A stretch of 64,000 nucleotides of DNA from Chrysopilus asiliformis (Eukaryota; Arthropoda; Insecta; Diptera; Rhagionidae): the NCBI GenBank assembly GCA_964034945.1, contig OZ035960.1:81771148-81835147 (forward strand). Reading direction: 5' to 3'. The notes under the pieces were generated by a model, which saw only the letters and a program-made list of their open reading frames with translations, had not been told where the DNA came from and searched no databases. Shown here piece by piece: positions 54,083 to 64,000 of the stretch (positions are counted from its first letter, which is position 1; each line of letters opens with the position of its first letter). The translations under genes and the position numbers were made by a program.

Positions 54083-54597
54083 GCGAGTTGCCAGAACAGC
54101 GATGTGTCAATATGGGTATTTAAAGTTCTTTTGTGGAATTCTACTAGAGTATTTGTGGACTTATATTAGAGAGCATGTTGATATATACTAGAGTACTTGG
54201 AAAAATAGCTTCGTTCCAATTAGTGACTATATAATACTAGAGTCTGACAATCGTGGAAATAAAATCCGTTGAACTTTTTTTCAAATTGTCCGTGAAAAGA
54301 AGAGTGTCAATTTTACTATGGCGCTTGGGCTATGGATGAGAAATATGCCATTTTGAAGGACATATACATACTCCATACTGTGTGAGTTTTTACGAAAATC
54401 GCAGGTTTTTCCATACAAAATTGTATCTACAGGTTAAAAAAATTTAAAAGCTGTGCATAATTTCTTAAAGGATATATTAATCAAAGTCAAATGTTTGATC
54501 AAGCCCTATTACTTTTCCATAAGGAACTATGTTGGATGGATTAAATGACAATTCGAAAGAGTTTTGATTTTGTCTTTCTGAGCAACTTTCCTTTCAT
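54083..54597. other. RpS13 upstream intergenic stretch
   Basis: Several ACTAGAGTA words (54147, 54189, 54230) recur about 40 bases apart. No gene or transposon end recognised. GGATTAAATGACAATTCG at about 54538 recurs at about 54769, bracketing the perfect hairpin. Confidence 0.4.
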
Positions 54598-54764
54598 TGA
54601 CCCCGTTCACATTGGTTGAAATAGTCCGCCTAATTCTGACAGAAACTGGCAACATTAGGGCAAGGTGAGGAAGTGGGGCTCAGTCCCACTTCCTCACCTT
54701 GCCCTAATGTTGCCAGTTTCTGTCAGAATTAGGCGGACTATTTCAACCAATGTGAACGGGGTCA
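54598..54764. repeat. Perfect hairpin: 80-bp arms, 7-nt loop
   Basis: 54598-54677 is the exact reverse complement of 54685-54764; the loop is GCTCAGT. Arms begin TGACCCCGTTCACATTGG. It lies between two copies of GGATTAAATGACAATTCG about 230 bases apart. There is no open frame and no TIR-type duplication. Perfect pairing over 80 bp implies a very young inversion or an element copied by a foldback mechanism. A transcript would be an ideal dsRNA substrate. Confidence 0.95.
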
Positions 54765-55245
54765 TTAGGATTAAATGACAATTCGGTTTCACCCACAGAA
54801 ATATATCCCATAGAATGCGCCTTACTTGAAAAGCCCGTATAAAGAAATGGGCCAAAAACACTAATGCTTTCTCTATTTTCATAAGCCTAAAATTTATTTG
54901 CATACCATAGTGAAATGAATCCAGAATTGCCAACTTTGCTTTTATAAAGTTTCAAATTAAAAATGAATTTTAGCTTTTAAGTGAACTACAAACATTCTAT
55001 ATTCCAAAACGGAGCATGATATATTTATCTCCTTTCCCCATAATAATATTTTGACATTTCAGTGGCCCATTTGAGATAGCAAAACACGATATCTATTCTA
55101 ATTCCGATATCTGTGGTTTCACCCTTCTGAAGAAACTAAATTTCTTTCTATTTGAAAAACATGGGAACACTTTTTGCATCGCAGCCCTCCCAAGTAGATT
55201 TTGCTCATCAGTACTCTACGCTATCAAAGGAAAAACGCACACAAT
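54765..55245. other. Intergenic stretch, nothing recognised
   Basis: AT-rich, without supported genes or repeat ends. Confidence 0.4.
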
Positions 55246-55688
55246 AGGTCTGTTCGATATGAGTCCTGGACTTACTCGGAGTAAAAATTTTTACTCTTTT
55301 CTGTTCGATATGAGTCCTGGACTTACTCCGAACACATATCGAACAGAAAAGTGTAAGTCCAGGACTCATCTTTTCAGTCCTGGACTTACTCTTGCTTTTA
55401 GCTGGAGTAAACTTTTTTGTCAGACATAACCTCGCTTTTACAGTGTTTGGAAGTCAAGAAAAATTTATAAAATGTGTAATTATAAAAATTTATATGTTGA
55501 AAATTATGACGGAGAATTTCAAGTATACCAAGTTGAGCGTAAGTTTACAAAACAGGTTTCATGAAATACATTTAATATATTAAACGACAGTTCAAACGTG
55601 ACTTATTTTGAACTTACTCCAAGTTGTTCGATAAAAACAAAAAGAGTAAGAGAATCCGCCATTTTGTGGAGTTATATCGAACAGACCT
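55246..55688. mobile_element. TIR MITE with AAT duplication and internal direct/inverted copies
   Basis: AGGTCTGTTCGATATGAG on the left; ATATCGAACAGACCT on the right; AAT at 55243-55245 and 55689-55691. CTGTTCGATATGAGTCCTGG occurs twice in direct orientation (55250, 55302), and its complement follows at once, giving a compound hairpin in the first 140 bases. Confidence 0.78.
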
Positions 55689-55698
55689 AATAACATAT

Positions 55699-56405
55699 CC
55701 CAGTGAAAGGTGTCTTCAACACGTCTTTAAAGACGTCTTCAATACCAGTCTTGAAGACAAAGTAAAGACATTCGCAAGACCAACGCACAGAGCATGTCTA
55801 TGTCTATATCTTAAAGACATGTCTGAAAGTATGTCTTCATTAGTACTAAATCCGGAAAACAGATGGCGCTGATGGGGTTTTTTTCTCGCGCCCACACAGC
55901 GACCTAATTTTAACTTCAAGAGCTCCATTTCATCAGATATTGTAGACTGGATATCCTCGTCATCGCCTTCAAGCTCTGCAAAGTCTGGGTCTTCGATAAA
56001 AGAGCTTTCATTTTTTCCTAAGATTAGCGGCAAAAGCAGCAATAATTCGCTGTTGTTGCCTTTTTGACAAATTTTCCATAATAGAAAAAAATCAAATGTC
56101 ACCAAATATATTTAGAAAAACTTAATACAAAATGTCTTTAATAATTTAGATAAATAAAACGAGAAACACCAAACACTGGATAAAAGAGCCAAAATTAAAA
56201 AATCTCGGGCGGAACGGAATTCTTTTCTGACAGCTACTTTCACAGTCAAAACACGTTGCCAGAGTTTTATATGCCTACCGCTAGATGTTTTCACGTCATT
56301 GCCCCGATTTGTTTTATGTTTCCTTCTAACATATTGATTTTCGTATGTACTTCTCGTTGAAGACCATCTACAAGTCATGTCTTTAAAGACAGCTTTTTCA
56401 CTGGG
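55699..56405. mobile_element. TIR element with AT duplication
   Basis: Left CCCAGTGAAAGGTGTCTTC, right end on the complement CCCAGTGAAAAAGCTGTC. Subterminal TCTTTAAAGAC palindromes on both sides. AT at 55697-55698 and 56406-56407. On the minus strand a short frame begins MENLSKRQQQRIIAAFA (about 56079), and another open frame (ELEGDDEDIQSTISDEMELL) follows, both without catalytic motifs. An AT target is known for ISL2EU/IS4EU elements; that assignment is tentative. Confidence 0.65.
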
Positions 56406-56406
56406 A

Positions 56407-57170
56407 TGGTTTTTCAGTTGTGTTTAGCGAAAATGAGTTGGTGTGGATATATACAGAATTATTTGTTAAAAAAAACTTTAAAGTAAATGCTTTTAACCGC
56501 TTTGAATTTGACTTCTGACGAGCCTTTGATGAGTGCTCATGTAATGTCGACGAGGCGGCGATGCGTTCGGCATCGATTCGTAACCCACTTCATTTGTTTC
56601 CGAAATTCGTTCGATATTACCGTTAACTCTGGAACTGAAATGCTTCAAAACGATTATTTATTTTCATTCTAAGTTAAAGTGCAATTGAAGACAGAAGGTT
56701 CAAATAATATGAGTTCATGAATTTTAGTATGCTTGAGTTCTTCCATTTTAGGTTTCAATTCTGGTGAATTCATCAAAATAATGAATTCATCAATTCTGGT
56801 ATTCATGAGTTCATCAATTCTGGTATTCATGAGTTCATCAATACGCTTACTGATCAGGTAGCCGATTCGGCTACCAATGAGTTTACCCATGAGCATCATC
56901 AATACATCATCAATACGGCGCCATTATACTCATCGAGAGACTCATGCAGAGCTCATCGAAAGACTCATTGCTACAAATGAGTATATAAGTGAGCAGTAAT
57001 GGTGAGTATATTTCCCAGGCCGAGAACAAAATTCATCATGAGTATTATCACTTCGCGATGATGAGTTGATGAGTTCATCATGAACGATCTACTAGGGTTG
57101 TTTACCTTTTTCTTAGTATAACACTAACTCATAACTACCGAGAGTCGGATTATTTACATTTTAAATTCAA
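56407..57170. repeat. GATGAGTTCATC-rich stretch with 24-bp tandem repeat
   Basis: ATTCATGAGTTCATCAATTC repeats with a 24-bp period at about 56775-56845. Further ATGAGT / ACTCAT words, often paired, continue to about 57080. The apparent minus-strand frame (RIDELMNT repeated) is produced by the repeat and has no family signature. No gene supported. Confidence 0.55.
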
Positions 57171-57193
57171 TTTCCCACAACTAAAATTTGTTA

Positions 57194-57286
57194 TGGCAAA
57201 ATTAGAATTTTTGAAATGCCTCGTAAAAGAGAATAGCTTAGAAAAATTAATAAAATTTTTTTTAGGACACCGGATGCGTCAGAAAG
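57194..57286 (+). pseudogene. THAP-like first exon, second copy
   Basis: Reads MAKLEFLKCLVKENS and ends RQKG/GTAAAC-like at 57286. It aligns with the exon at 11430-11533 but is shorter and frame-damaged between the Cys and the FF-x-PKAPER-type end. The alignment extends downstream to about 57560, where the element at 57570 interrupts it. Confidence 0.45.
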
Positions 57287-57779
57287 GTAAACTGTTTTTC
57301 ATTAGACAAAAAAATTGCGAAAAATATCGAGAATACTAAAATTCGCTTGTTTTTCCGACGAGATCTGAATTTTTAGCCACAATTTGTTTCCCGCCGCTTT
57401 TCCGCTAAATATAACGATAATCATAATAACACATTCAATTTTAGATTATAATATCATCAAAAATTCAAAACATCCCCAGTTTCAAGATTTTCCTACCCTT
57501 GATTCAAAATTTGCAAAAGCGCGAATATTTGAATTTCAATAAATGTCTATAATCTTTTGAAACTGTAATGCCCGGTTTTTCAGTGAAAGTTTAAACTTTA
57601 GTTTAGTTAAACTCACAATGAAGTTTAAACCAAAGTTTAAACTTCTGGTGTTTTTCAGGCAAACGGAATTGAACGTTTTATTAAACTAAAGTTTAAACTT
57701 TTTTGTCAATTTTGCAGTCTACTATACAAGTAAAATATATTGAAATGTCAAATTTTTCAGTCATAAAATCATTGATGTA

Positions 57780-58601
57780 CAGTAATCCCCCGCTTTACGG
57801 ACGGGATGCGTTCTACGGAAACTGTCCGTATATCGAAAATCCGTAAAACGAAACCTATTTTAGTATGAGATTGTACTGGGAATAAATAGATGTGTTCCAA
57901 TCAATAGAAATGTCCGTAGAAAGAAACCTATTTTAGTATAAGATCGTATTAAAAATAGATAGATGCGTACCAAAAAAATCCGTAATATGAAACAGATTAG
58001 TATAATATATTAAAATAATTATTTAACCACTAGAATAATGAGAAAACTATATAATTATAGAAAAAAAAATTTATACTACTTGAAATGGAGCATAAATAAA
58101 TTGAATATGTTAAAACCAACAAAATATTATGGGACAAATCATGCCGCGGACAAAAAAACGTAGCTGTTTCTACGTAGGTTTCTGCTAGTTTCGTCAGAAT
58201 TCAAATTTCATTGTGGGACAGAAAGCAGATTCTGCTTCTGCTGCTGCTTCTGCTTCTGCCTCTGCTGCTGCCTCTGCCCAATTGGAGTTCTCGCTTAAGA
58301 ATAGCAAATAGATTTTTTAAAAATACACCGCACTGCAGTTTTTTATTGCCTTTTTTTAATTCTCTTTTGTGTATACACAAAATGTGTCAGAAATTTCGGG
58401 CAAATTAAGTATGTACATTTACAATAAATACAACATTTTTTCTTTTTCTTTTTCTTGATTTTTTTCTGTGATTCAAAAAAAAAAATTTTTTGTCCGTAAT
58501 AACGAATTTTTTTATCCGTATAGCGAATTTGTTCCTATATTAGTCATGTCCGTAACTTCGAATTTCCGTAAAACGAGCGTCCGTATAGCGGGGGATTACT
58601 G
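57780..58601. mobile_element. Tigger/pogo-like MITE (nested)
   Basis: CAGTAATCCCCCGCTTTACG on the left; the right end, on the complement, is CAGTAATCCCCCGCTATACG. TA at 57778-57779 and 58602-58603. The interior has CCGTAAAACGAAACC and CCGTAATATGAAAC words and a CTGCTTCTGCTGCTGC-type run at 58223-58280. CAGTANTCCCCC ends are characteristic of Tigger-like elements. Confidence 0.88.
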
Positions 58602-58683
58602 TATTTGTCTAGTTATCACTTTCGTAATATTTGTTTACGCATTAATTATAAAATTCTACATATAAAAAATAAAACAATTTTAA

Positions 58684-58806
58684 TTTCGGTTATTATTTCG
58701 GTTGTTATTTCGGTTGTTATTTCGGTTGTTATTTTGGTTATGATTTCGGTTGTTATTTCGGATGCTATTTCGGTTGTGATTTCGGTTGTTATTTCGGTTG
58801 TAATTG
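58684..58806 (+). repeat. 12-bp minisatellite TTATTTCGGTTG
   Basis: About ten units of TTATTTCGGTTG with point variants (ATTTTGGTTATG, ATTTCGGATGCT). All units are 12 bp, so one frame is open and would read ISVV-type repeats; this is repeat arithmetic, not evidence of a gene. Confidence 0.85.
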
Positions 58807-59197
58807 TGTTTCAAGTATGTAAAAAAAATATAGTGAAATTGTGGAGAGCAAAAAAAAGTGTGCAGTCCATTTTTATGTGTTTTATTCTTCGTGGATCTAC
58901 AAATGACAAAAAAGTTTTGAAAAAACGGCAGTTTAAACCCTCATCCATGGCCGTTTAAGTTAAACTCCGTTTAAACTTTTGGTTAGAGATAAACTGTCAT
59001 TGAAAAACACAATTTCGTGTTAAACGGCAGTTTAAACTTTATCGCCTGTTAAACGGAGTTTAAACTTTCACTGAAAAACCGGGCATAAGTGTTAACGTAA
59101 TTTACGTAATTTTTTATCTCAGAAAAACGATTGGCTGAATGCAATTATTGAAAATAAGCAATATCGCATTTTCTATTTTTTTCATGTATAAAATCGT

Positions 59198-59518
59198 TTA
59201 ACACGTTGGCTACCAGCCAAAAAAACCCTTACTCCGCTAGTATACACTGGGAAAAAACGCAAAAATCATTTCTGTAATTTGTGAGTTACCGGTAAACACA
59301 AGATCAATACAGACAAAAACGAACGAATCGAATAAAATATAACGGAAAAAATTTACCATAACAAATTTTTTACATGAAATATGCTCCACAAAAAAAAAAC
59401 CCCTTTGTACCGCACGAGCGACTGCACTCAACCATGGAACTTGAGAAACTGACGGTAATTGTCCCTGTGGGTGACAAGCTGCGATCACCGGTGACTCACA
59501 TGGTAGCCAACGTGTTAA
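59198..59518. mobile_element. piggyBac-like MITE, CACGTTGGCTACC type
   Basis: TTAA + CACGTTGGCTACCAG on the left and ATGGTAGCCAACGTG + TTAA on the right. About 313 bp between duplications. Interior words differ from the other TTAA elements in the window. Confidence 0.85.
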
Positions 59519-60800
59519 CCTGATTGACTGACTGACTCAGCAATGCCCAGCCCAAACCCCTGAAGATAGAAACTTGAAATTTTCACAGTATGTCCTAACT
59601 ATCACGTAGGCGCTCACTAAGGCGGGGTTTTCCGAAATTTTTCCGTTAAGGGGGTAAACGGTGGGTAAAGGGGGTTTGGGTGTTTTTAAATCTTAATTTT
59701 CGCTATGAATCCTGCTCAATAGGAGGCTGAAAAGTTTCACCCGGAGGTTTTCGAGGTCGCTGATCACGAATCCGGTATTAGATTTTCAAAATTCGAAACG
59801 GAACGTGCTGTAAGGATAATGCAAATGCAAGAAATAACTTTTACAAAATAAACGTGTTCCGGGAAAAATTGGCACTATGGGGTTTTCGGAGTCGCTGGTC
59901 ATGAATCCGATGTTACAATTTCAAAAATCTTAAAAGTTCCTTACAGGACCTTCCATTTGGATTTTTGGAATTCTAACACCGTATTCGTGATCAGTGACCG
60001 CGATTTATAAGCGATATATTTGTGTTAGTGTGGAATTCTTGAGCTTTTGCTTCAAAAAATTACACAATTACAATTAATATCTGAAATATTATTGGTTAAA
60101 ATCTGTAATCATCAGGTAAAAATTCAAACTTAACGGAAATAGCTATTTCTGACCTGTCCACTCTCTATTTATGTAGGCTCACTAGTATCTAAGTGTACCG
60201 AAAAACAAATAATTTATCTTCTATTGAAAACTCCAATGCCTGTTATAGCTTTGATTTTTATTGGGTGTTTTCAAAACTCCAGTGCCCGTTTTGCTTTGAT
60301 CGCAACGTCTCCAGTTGGTATTTCTCATCTCCAGATGGTATTTCGAGTCTAGGATAACTGTCTGCGTCCTCCTAGATAACAAAATGAATAGTTTTATAAT
60401 TGAAACGTGAAAAAGTCATAAAAAACTTACAAGTCAAAACTCACGTCTTTTTTCAATAAATGACAACTAGTAACACAGTCACTAATACATGAACATATGC
60501 GTTTCGAACAGTCTATTTACATTTTTGAATTCGGATGAATGGCCACTCTTTTTATATCACTACTGGAAACGAGTAGAAAGCCTCCGAGGCTATTGTGGAA
60601 TACGATCCCATTTGTAACGATCAGGATTTGCCTGTTGAAAACACCGACAAGAATTAAAATGTTTTGGTCATTACGATTACGAGCGTATCCCATTGTAGGC
60701 CTCGTTTCTACGTTTTTGGCGAGTAGATACTAATTCAATAATATAACTCGGTGATTTTATATGTGTGTGTTGAGAATCATTTTATATTTGCGGGAGAACG
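59519..60800. repeat. Inverted copy of the 114-bp-unit repeat, then undefined DNA
   Basis: 59640-60000 contains GATCACGAATCCGGTATTAG, TTCGAAACGGAACGTG and TAAGGATAAT twice, the complement of the unit at 17613-17890, with an ATGAATCCGATGTTA variant. From 60000 to 60800 I see no supported feature. Confidence 0.55.
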
Positions 60801-60804
60801 TCGT

Positions 60805-60900
60805 AATATTTTTATTTTATTTTATTTATTTAACCTTATGAAGGCATAATGCCTTATGTGGTTACATTATAATTTTAAAGAAACAACACCAGAAATATAT
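60805..60900 (-). mobile_element. Possible LINE 3'-end fragment
   Basis: On the minus strand it ends in a AAATAAATAAAATAAAATAA-type tail after ...CATAATGCCTTCATAAGG. The paralogous sequence at 62555-62600 lacks it. No clear target duplication. Confidence 0.4.
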
Positions 60901-60944
60901 TAAACAACCGGAAACAAATAGTTTTAGGATCAAAATCGCGTACT

Positions 60945-61381
60945 GGGGTGGCTTCATGTAACTCTTTTTCGATCGACTAACTAGTCGAAGGAAATCTTTA
61001 GTCAAACAAAACTGATTAAACAAGCAGACACTCACTCTGGTGCAAACGATATAACAGTATTTTCTGGGTAATTTGGGGTCGCTGAATCCGAATCTGGCAG
61101 TAGTTTGGCTGTACCAGCTCTACTTTTTCAAATATGAAGAAAAAAATAATATTTGATTTCCAGATTATAAATATGTATGAGTTACCCACCATATCGGAAA
61201 AAGTAGAGCTGGTACAGCCAAACCACTGCCAGATTCGGATTCAGCGACCCCAAATTACCCAGAAAAGACTCTTATATCGTGTGCACCAGAGTGAGTGTCC
61301 TCCTGTTTAATCAGTTTTGGTCGACGAAAAATTTCCTTCGACCAATTAGTCGATCGAAAATAAGTTACATGAAGCCACCCC
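60945..61381. mobile_element. 437-bp foldback element
   Basis: GGGGTGGCTTCATGTAACT on the left and AGTTACATGAAGCCACCCC on the right. Arms of about 175 bp pair with few mismatches (GACACTCACTCTGGTGCA, TCTGGGTAATTTGGGGTCGC, GCTGGTACAGCCAAAC), leaving a loop of about 70 bases. Sequence on either side matches 62600-62720 continuously, which marks this as an insertion. Confidence 0.82.
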
Positions 61382-61682
61382 TGTTCTATAGAAAGAGTCG
61401 TGAAATTTGTTCTCAGAAAATTTTAGGTTATGTTTTCGCTCAACCGTCATTCTACTCGAAATGTGTTACAGGAAACGTTTAATGGTGGATCTCCCTTACT
61501 GAAGCATTCGACGTGTGCAAAAATATAGAGACACACTTACGTAAAAAGGCCTTCGTAAAAAAGAGAGAGAACAACGTGTGCAAAAAAAAAATGCAATACG
61601 TCGCCAGATGTCGCATTTGTAGTTTTTTTTATAGGATGCACACGTCGCCAGATATCGCGTTTGTAGATGAAGTTCAACGACT

Positions 61683-62087
61683 TTAACTTTTCCTATAAAG
61701 ATCGTGTGCAACTATAAAATTAAACTCACACATTCTCCGTAAACAAATAGTGAGGTCCAATACATTTAAGTTGTGTTTTGACATTTCTTGTTTGACTGCT
61801 GTAAAATTACGCATAGTGGTTCGCGAATCAATTAATGGCCCAACCATTTGGAGAAGCTCTTCAAATTGTGTGGCCGTCATTCGCAAATATTTGCAGAAGA
61901 AACTCGGATCGCGTATACAACGTAATGCTCCAAAAACATTACTCCAAATGCTCGAAATGATCCTTGTAATATTCATGAACCCAGAACTTTCTCTTTTTTT
62001 TACGACACGGTCTTCATTGTCACTGTCACTTGTGCTATCTTCATCGAAAATTATATCGACTAGTAATTTTTTGCTATCCGAATCCAT
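61683..62087 (-). pseudogene. HARBI1-like transposase, N-terminal part
   Basis: Starts MDSDSKKLLVDIIFDED. It contains ALRCIRDPSFFCKYLRMTAT, then FEELLQMVGPLIDSRTTMRN, the conserved region ahead of the catalytic domain in Harbinger nucleases. After that the frame runs into unrelated sequence and stops at 61683. No Asp/Asp/Glu catalytic core and no partner Myb/SANT gene inside the element. About 134 codons instead of about 350-400. Confidence 0.72.
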
Positions 62088-62313
62088 TTTATTACAATAT
62101 TTAAAGACGATGTCAACTGTCACACGGTTGGGAGATTTTTTTTTAGTCTAGCTAATGTTTGAAAGTTGAGTGTTGTGGTCATGGAATAAGGTTCAAATTC
62201 CTATGACGTATAAAAACATCGCGTTCGTCTTCTGTCTTTCCCACTGACAATTACAGAGATTTGTCTCTTTCTATTTATATGCAATTTTTTGCACACGTCG
62301 AATGCTTCAGTAA

Positions 62314-62799
62314 AGCAGGGTTTATACACAGCGAGTAACTCGCTGCAAGTAGACGTGAATACACGCGATTTGAGCTAGTGTGCGACGCTCGCATATATGT
62401 GAGAATACTCGCTGCTCTCTCAAAAATAATAGAAAGCCATTCTATTTTTGTGGCAAGTAAAACCAATACAAGAACATGGAACCGCGTACAAATGAGGTGG
62501 TTTTATGTGTGTGTGTTTCGGTTCATTTTATATTTGCTTCTTTGCCAGAAAACGTCGTAACATTTTAAGGAAAAAACGACACGCGTATAAAAAACTCGTC
62601 GGCAACAAACAGTTTTAGGTCGAAATTCGCAAATTTTTCCACAAAAAAGAGTCGTGATATATTTTCTCAGAAAATTTTAGGTTATGTTTTCCTTCGGCTG
62701 TCATTCTACTTGCAACGATTTACTTGCAACGTGTAAACGAAGCAAACTACTTGCCTCTCTTTACTTGCAGCGAGTTACTCGCTGTGTATAAACCCTGCT
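62314..62799. mobile_element. MITE with TAA duplication inside a Harbinger terminal repeat
   Basis: AGCAGGGTTTATACACAGCG on the left; GTGTATAAACCCTGCT on the right; TAA at 62311-62313 and 62800-62802. Inverted similarity continues through AGTAACTCGCTGC. Related sequence without these ends lies at about 60760-61465 (ATTCATTTTATATTTGC-type, GTTTTAGG, CAGAAAATTTTAGGTTATG). Confidence 0.88.
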
Positions 62800-62815
62800 T
62801 AATGGAGATCCACCA

Positions 62816-63832
62816 TAAATGAAGCAAGCTAATCGATTAACTTTACTTGATGCTAGTAACTGGCTACATCTTACACGCCATCCAGACCTGCCGGAAACTC
62901 TGACATAAATGTTAGCAGAAATGTCATTAGAAAAGTCTGTTGTGACGTAGGTGGGCTGCTGATTCTGGCATGACATTTCAGTTCCAGAAATGCGTTGAGC
63001 AGTAAACAACTGAGAGTAGCAAATATGATGATCTGTGATTTCACTTTTTTCTTTAAAATCTCCGCACTAAAATTAAATTCGGCCTCCAGCTGCTCCCACG
63101 ATGCCTTTTTCAAATCATTTCTTTGTAAAAATTACTTTTAAACAGCATTCGTTTATAAAACGGAGCGTCTCTACACGTGAAAAATTAGAATCCGCCATCT
63201 TAAATTCCATTTCTGTTACGATTTCTGTTAGCAAAGATGTCAACAAAAAATGTTAGACTTTTATGTCGTAACAGCTGACATTTCAATCTTCACTAGACAT
63301 AACATCAGACGTGACAGCGACACTGACGGCATTCATGGCAGGTGTGGATTAGTAGTTATGGCACTTGAAAAATTCTCTAGTTTATAGACTCCATAGTAGG
63401 TACTCTAGGTAGTCTAAATTTTGGTTAATTCTGTAATAAGTTTTGGGTGAGGCGCTTGGAGTATGTGTTCCTAGAATAGCTAATGGCTGCTCGTCGGAAT
63501 TGCTTTTAAGTAAGGATTCAAGTTTGATAAAGGTCAAAATAAGGAAGGATTATTATTGAAATTCAATTGAAGATAAATAAACAAGTTGATAGAAAACTTC
63601 TACCCTGGTGTTGATAAGTGATAATAATTTTTGGGAGTGTGGAAAAGCGTTCACCGCATAGATTTAACATAATATAGTGGAGGTTGGAAAAACCGAAATA
63701 ATAATAAAAACACCTACAATGCATGTATTTGAACCCGTTTGGAACTTCAATCAAACAGGAAACACATCTTTTATCTAACTTTATACCATTTAAATCATTT
63801 GAAGACAATTTCAAAGTAAAAGAAAAAACAAA
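62816..63832. other. Upstream region of the right-edge gene with a Myb/SANT-like fragment
   Basis: On the minus strand at about 63122-63040, NDLKKASWEQLEAEFNF followed by LKKKVKS resembles the first helices of Zeste/Myb-SANT-like domains found in insect transposon-associated proteins, but it breaks off within 40 residues. From 63240 to 63832 I see no repeats or other genes; this is the likely promoter and 5' UTR of the gene starting at 63833. Confidence 0.35.
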
Positions 63833-64000
63833 ATGTCGGATACTGCAGGAGATAATAGTGATGGCGGTAGCCCTGTGAATTCGAAACGTCGCGGCAAAAG
63901 GAAAATTCTTATGAGAATAAAATTTGATGACTCCGACGAAGATGAAATCAGCAATGCTGACACTTCAGACGAGGAACCTTTGAAAATTGCAAAGTCAGCG
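63833..64000 (+). CDS. N-terminus of an unrecognised protein, cut by the window edge
   Basis: ATG with AACAAA ATG context, then 56 uninterrupted codons to the last base. The start is MSDTAGDNSDGGSPVNSKRR, then GKRKILMRIKFDDSDEDE, then an acidic TSDEEPLKIAKSA. The alternation of a basic patch (SKRRGKRKIL, a plausible nuclear localisation signal) with acidic Ser/Asp/Glu runs is typical of nuclear or chromatin-associated proteins. Codon use is less AT-biased than the surrounding DNA, supporting real coding. I do not recognise the family; it could be a transposon-derived gene or a host gene. Confidence 0.6.
   Translation, partial: MSDTAGDNSDGGSPVNSKRRGKRKILMRIKFDDSDEDEISNADTSDEEPLKIAKSA

Larger units (their letters stand above)
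57570..59084. mobile_element. TIR element with AT duplication hosting a Tigger-like MITE
   Basis: GCCCGGTTTTTCAGTGAAAG at both ends (inverted), followed inward by repeated GTTTAAACTT words. AT at 57568-57569 and 59085-59086. About 690 bp once the nested element is removed. No coding capacity beyond repeat-derived frames. Confidence 0.8.
61483..62815 (-). mobile_element. PIF/Harbinger transposon derivative with TAA TSD
   Basis: Ends TGGTGGATCTCC, continuing through TTACTGAAGCATTCGACGTG (about 45 bp). TAA at 61480-61482 and 62816-62818, the Harbinger target type. It encodes the N-terminal part of a HARBI1-like protein on the minus strand. The right terminal repeat is itself split by a second TAA-flanked MITE (62314-62799). 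Original length about 845 bp. Confidence 0.88.

Noticed and set aside
56779..56845. Spaced direct repeats resembling a CRISPR array
   Set aside because: Units are contiguous, without unique spacers, in a eukaryotic context.
56669..56902. Minus-strand frame with RIDELMNT repeats
   Set aside because: Generated by a 24-bp tandem repeat; no conserved domain.
58605..58958. 117-codon frame rich in Ile-Ser-Val-Val
   Set aside because: Produced by a 12-bp minisatellite; nothing else supports translation.

Overview
The window looks like a stretch of an arthropod nuclear genome, most likely an insect. It is AT-rich, its genes are split by spliceosomal introns (one only about 51 nt), there is no operon structure, and transposon debris is very dense. 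I cannot name the species. A DINE-1/Helentron-like repeat family fits a dipteran or other insect but does not prove it.

Four host genes look intact. (1) A Cab45/SDF4-type EF-hand protein (minus, 20618-16390) has two coding exons and a 3.2-kb intron full of nested transposons. (2) Mitochondrial ribosomal protein uS2m (plus, 25040-25909) has three coding exons. (3) A DHRS7-type short-chain dehydrogenase (minus, 39922-30460) has six coding exons. Its 6-kb third intron contains a gag-only LTR retrotransposon and a hAT element, and its fourth contains a three-layer nest. (4) Cytosolic ribosomal protein S13/uS15 (minus, 54046-53352) has three coding exons. A fifth gene begins at 63833 and runs off the right edge. 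These genes share no pathway; they are housekeeping genes separated by repeats.

Layout: 1-7694 is a direct duplication of a segment of about 2.9 kb carrying a decayed Tc1-like element; the second copy has gained a pogo-like MITE at a clean TA site. 7.7-16.1 kb holds tandem palindromic units, THAP-exon debris, DINE-1-like repeats and a short hAT. 16.4-20.6 kb is the Cab45 gene. 20.7-25 kb holds MITEs, a perfect hairpin and a remnant region. 25-26 kb is mRpS2. 26-30.1 kb is a pile of nested terminal-inverted-repeat (TIR) elements. 30.4-39.9 kb is DHRS7. 40.2-46.5 kb carries two transposons with recognisable transposase-like genes (a D/D/D-type protein and a P-element-like THAP transposase) plus their short derivatives. 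46.5-51.3 kb is a Helentron-like repeat split by a hAT, itself split by a 3-kb element. 53.3-54 kb is RpS13. 54.6-63.1 kb holds a perfect 80-bp-arm hairpin, several MITEs, and a Harbinger element with a second MITE inside its own terminal repeat.

The main value of the window is the legible order of insertions: many elements keep exact target-site duplications (TSDs; TA, TTAA, TAA/TTA, AT, 8 bp), so nesting can be read directly. I saw no CRISPR, tRNA, rRNA or viral gene. All similarity statements come from reading the sequence and recalled family features, not from searches.
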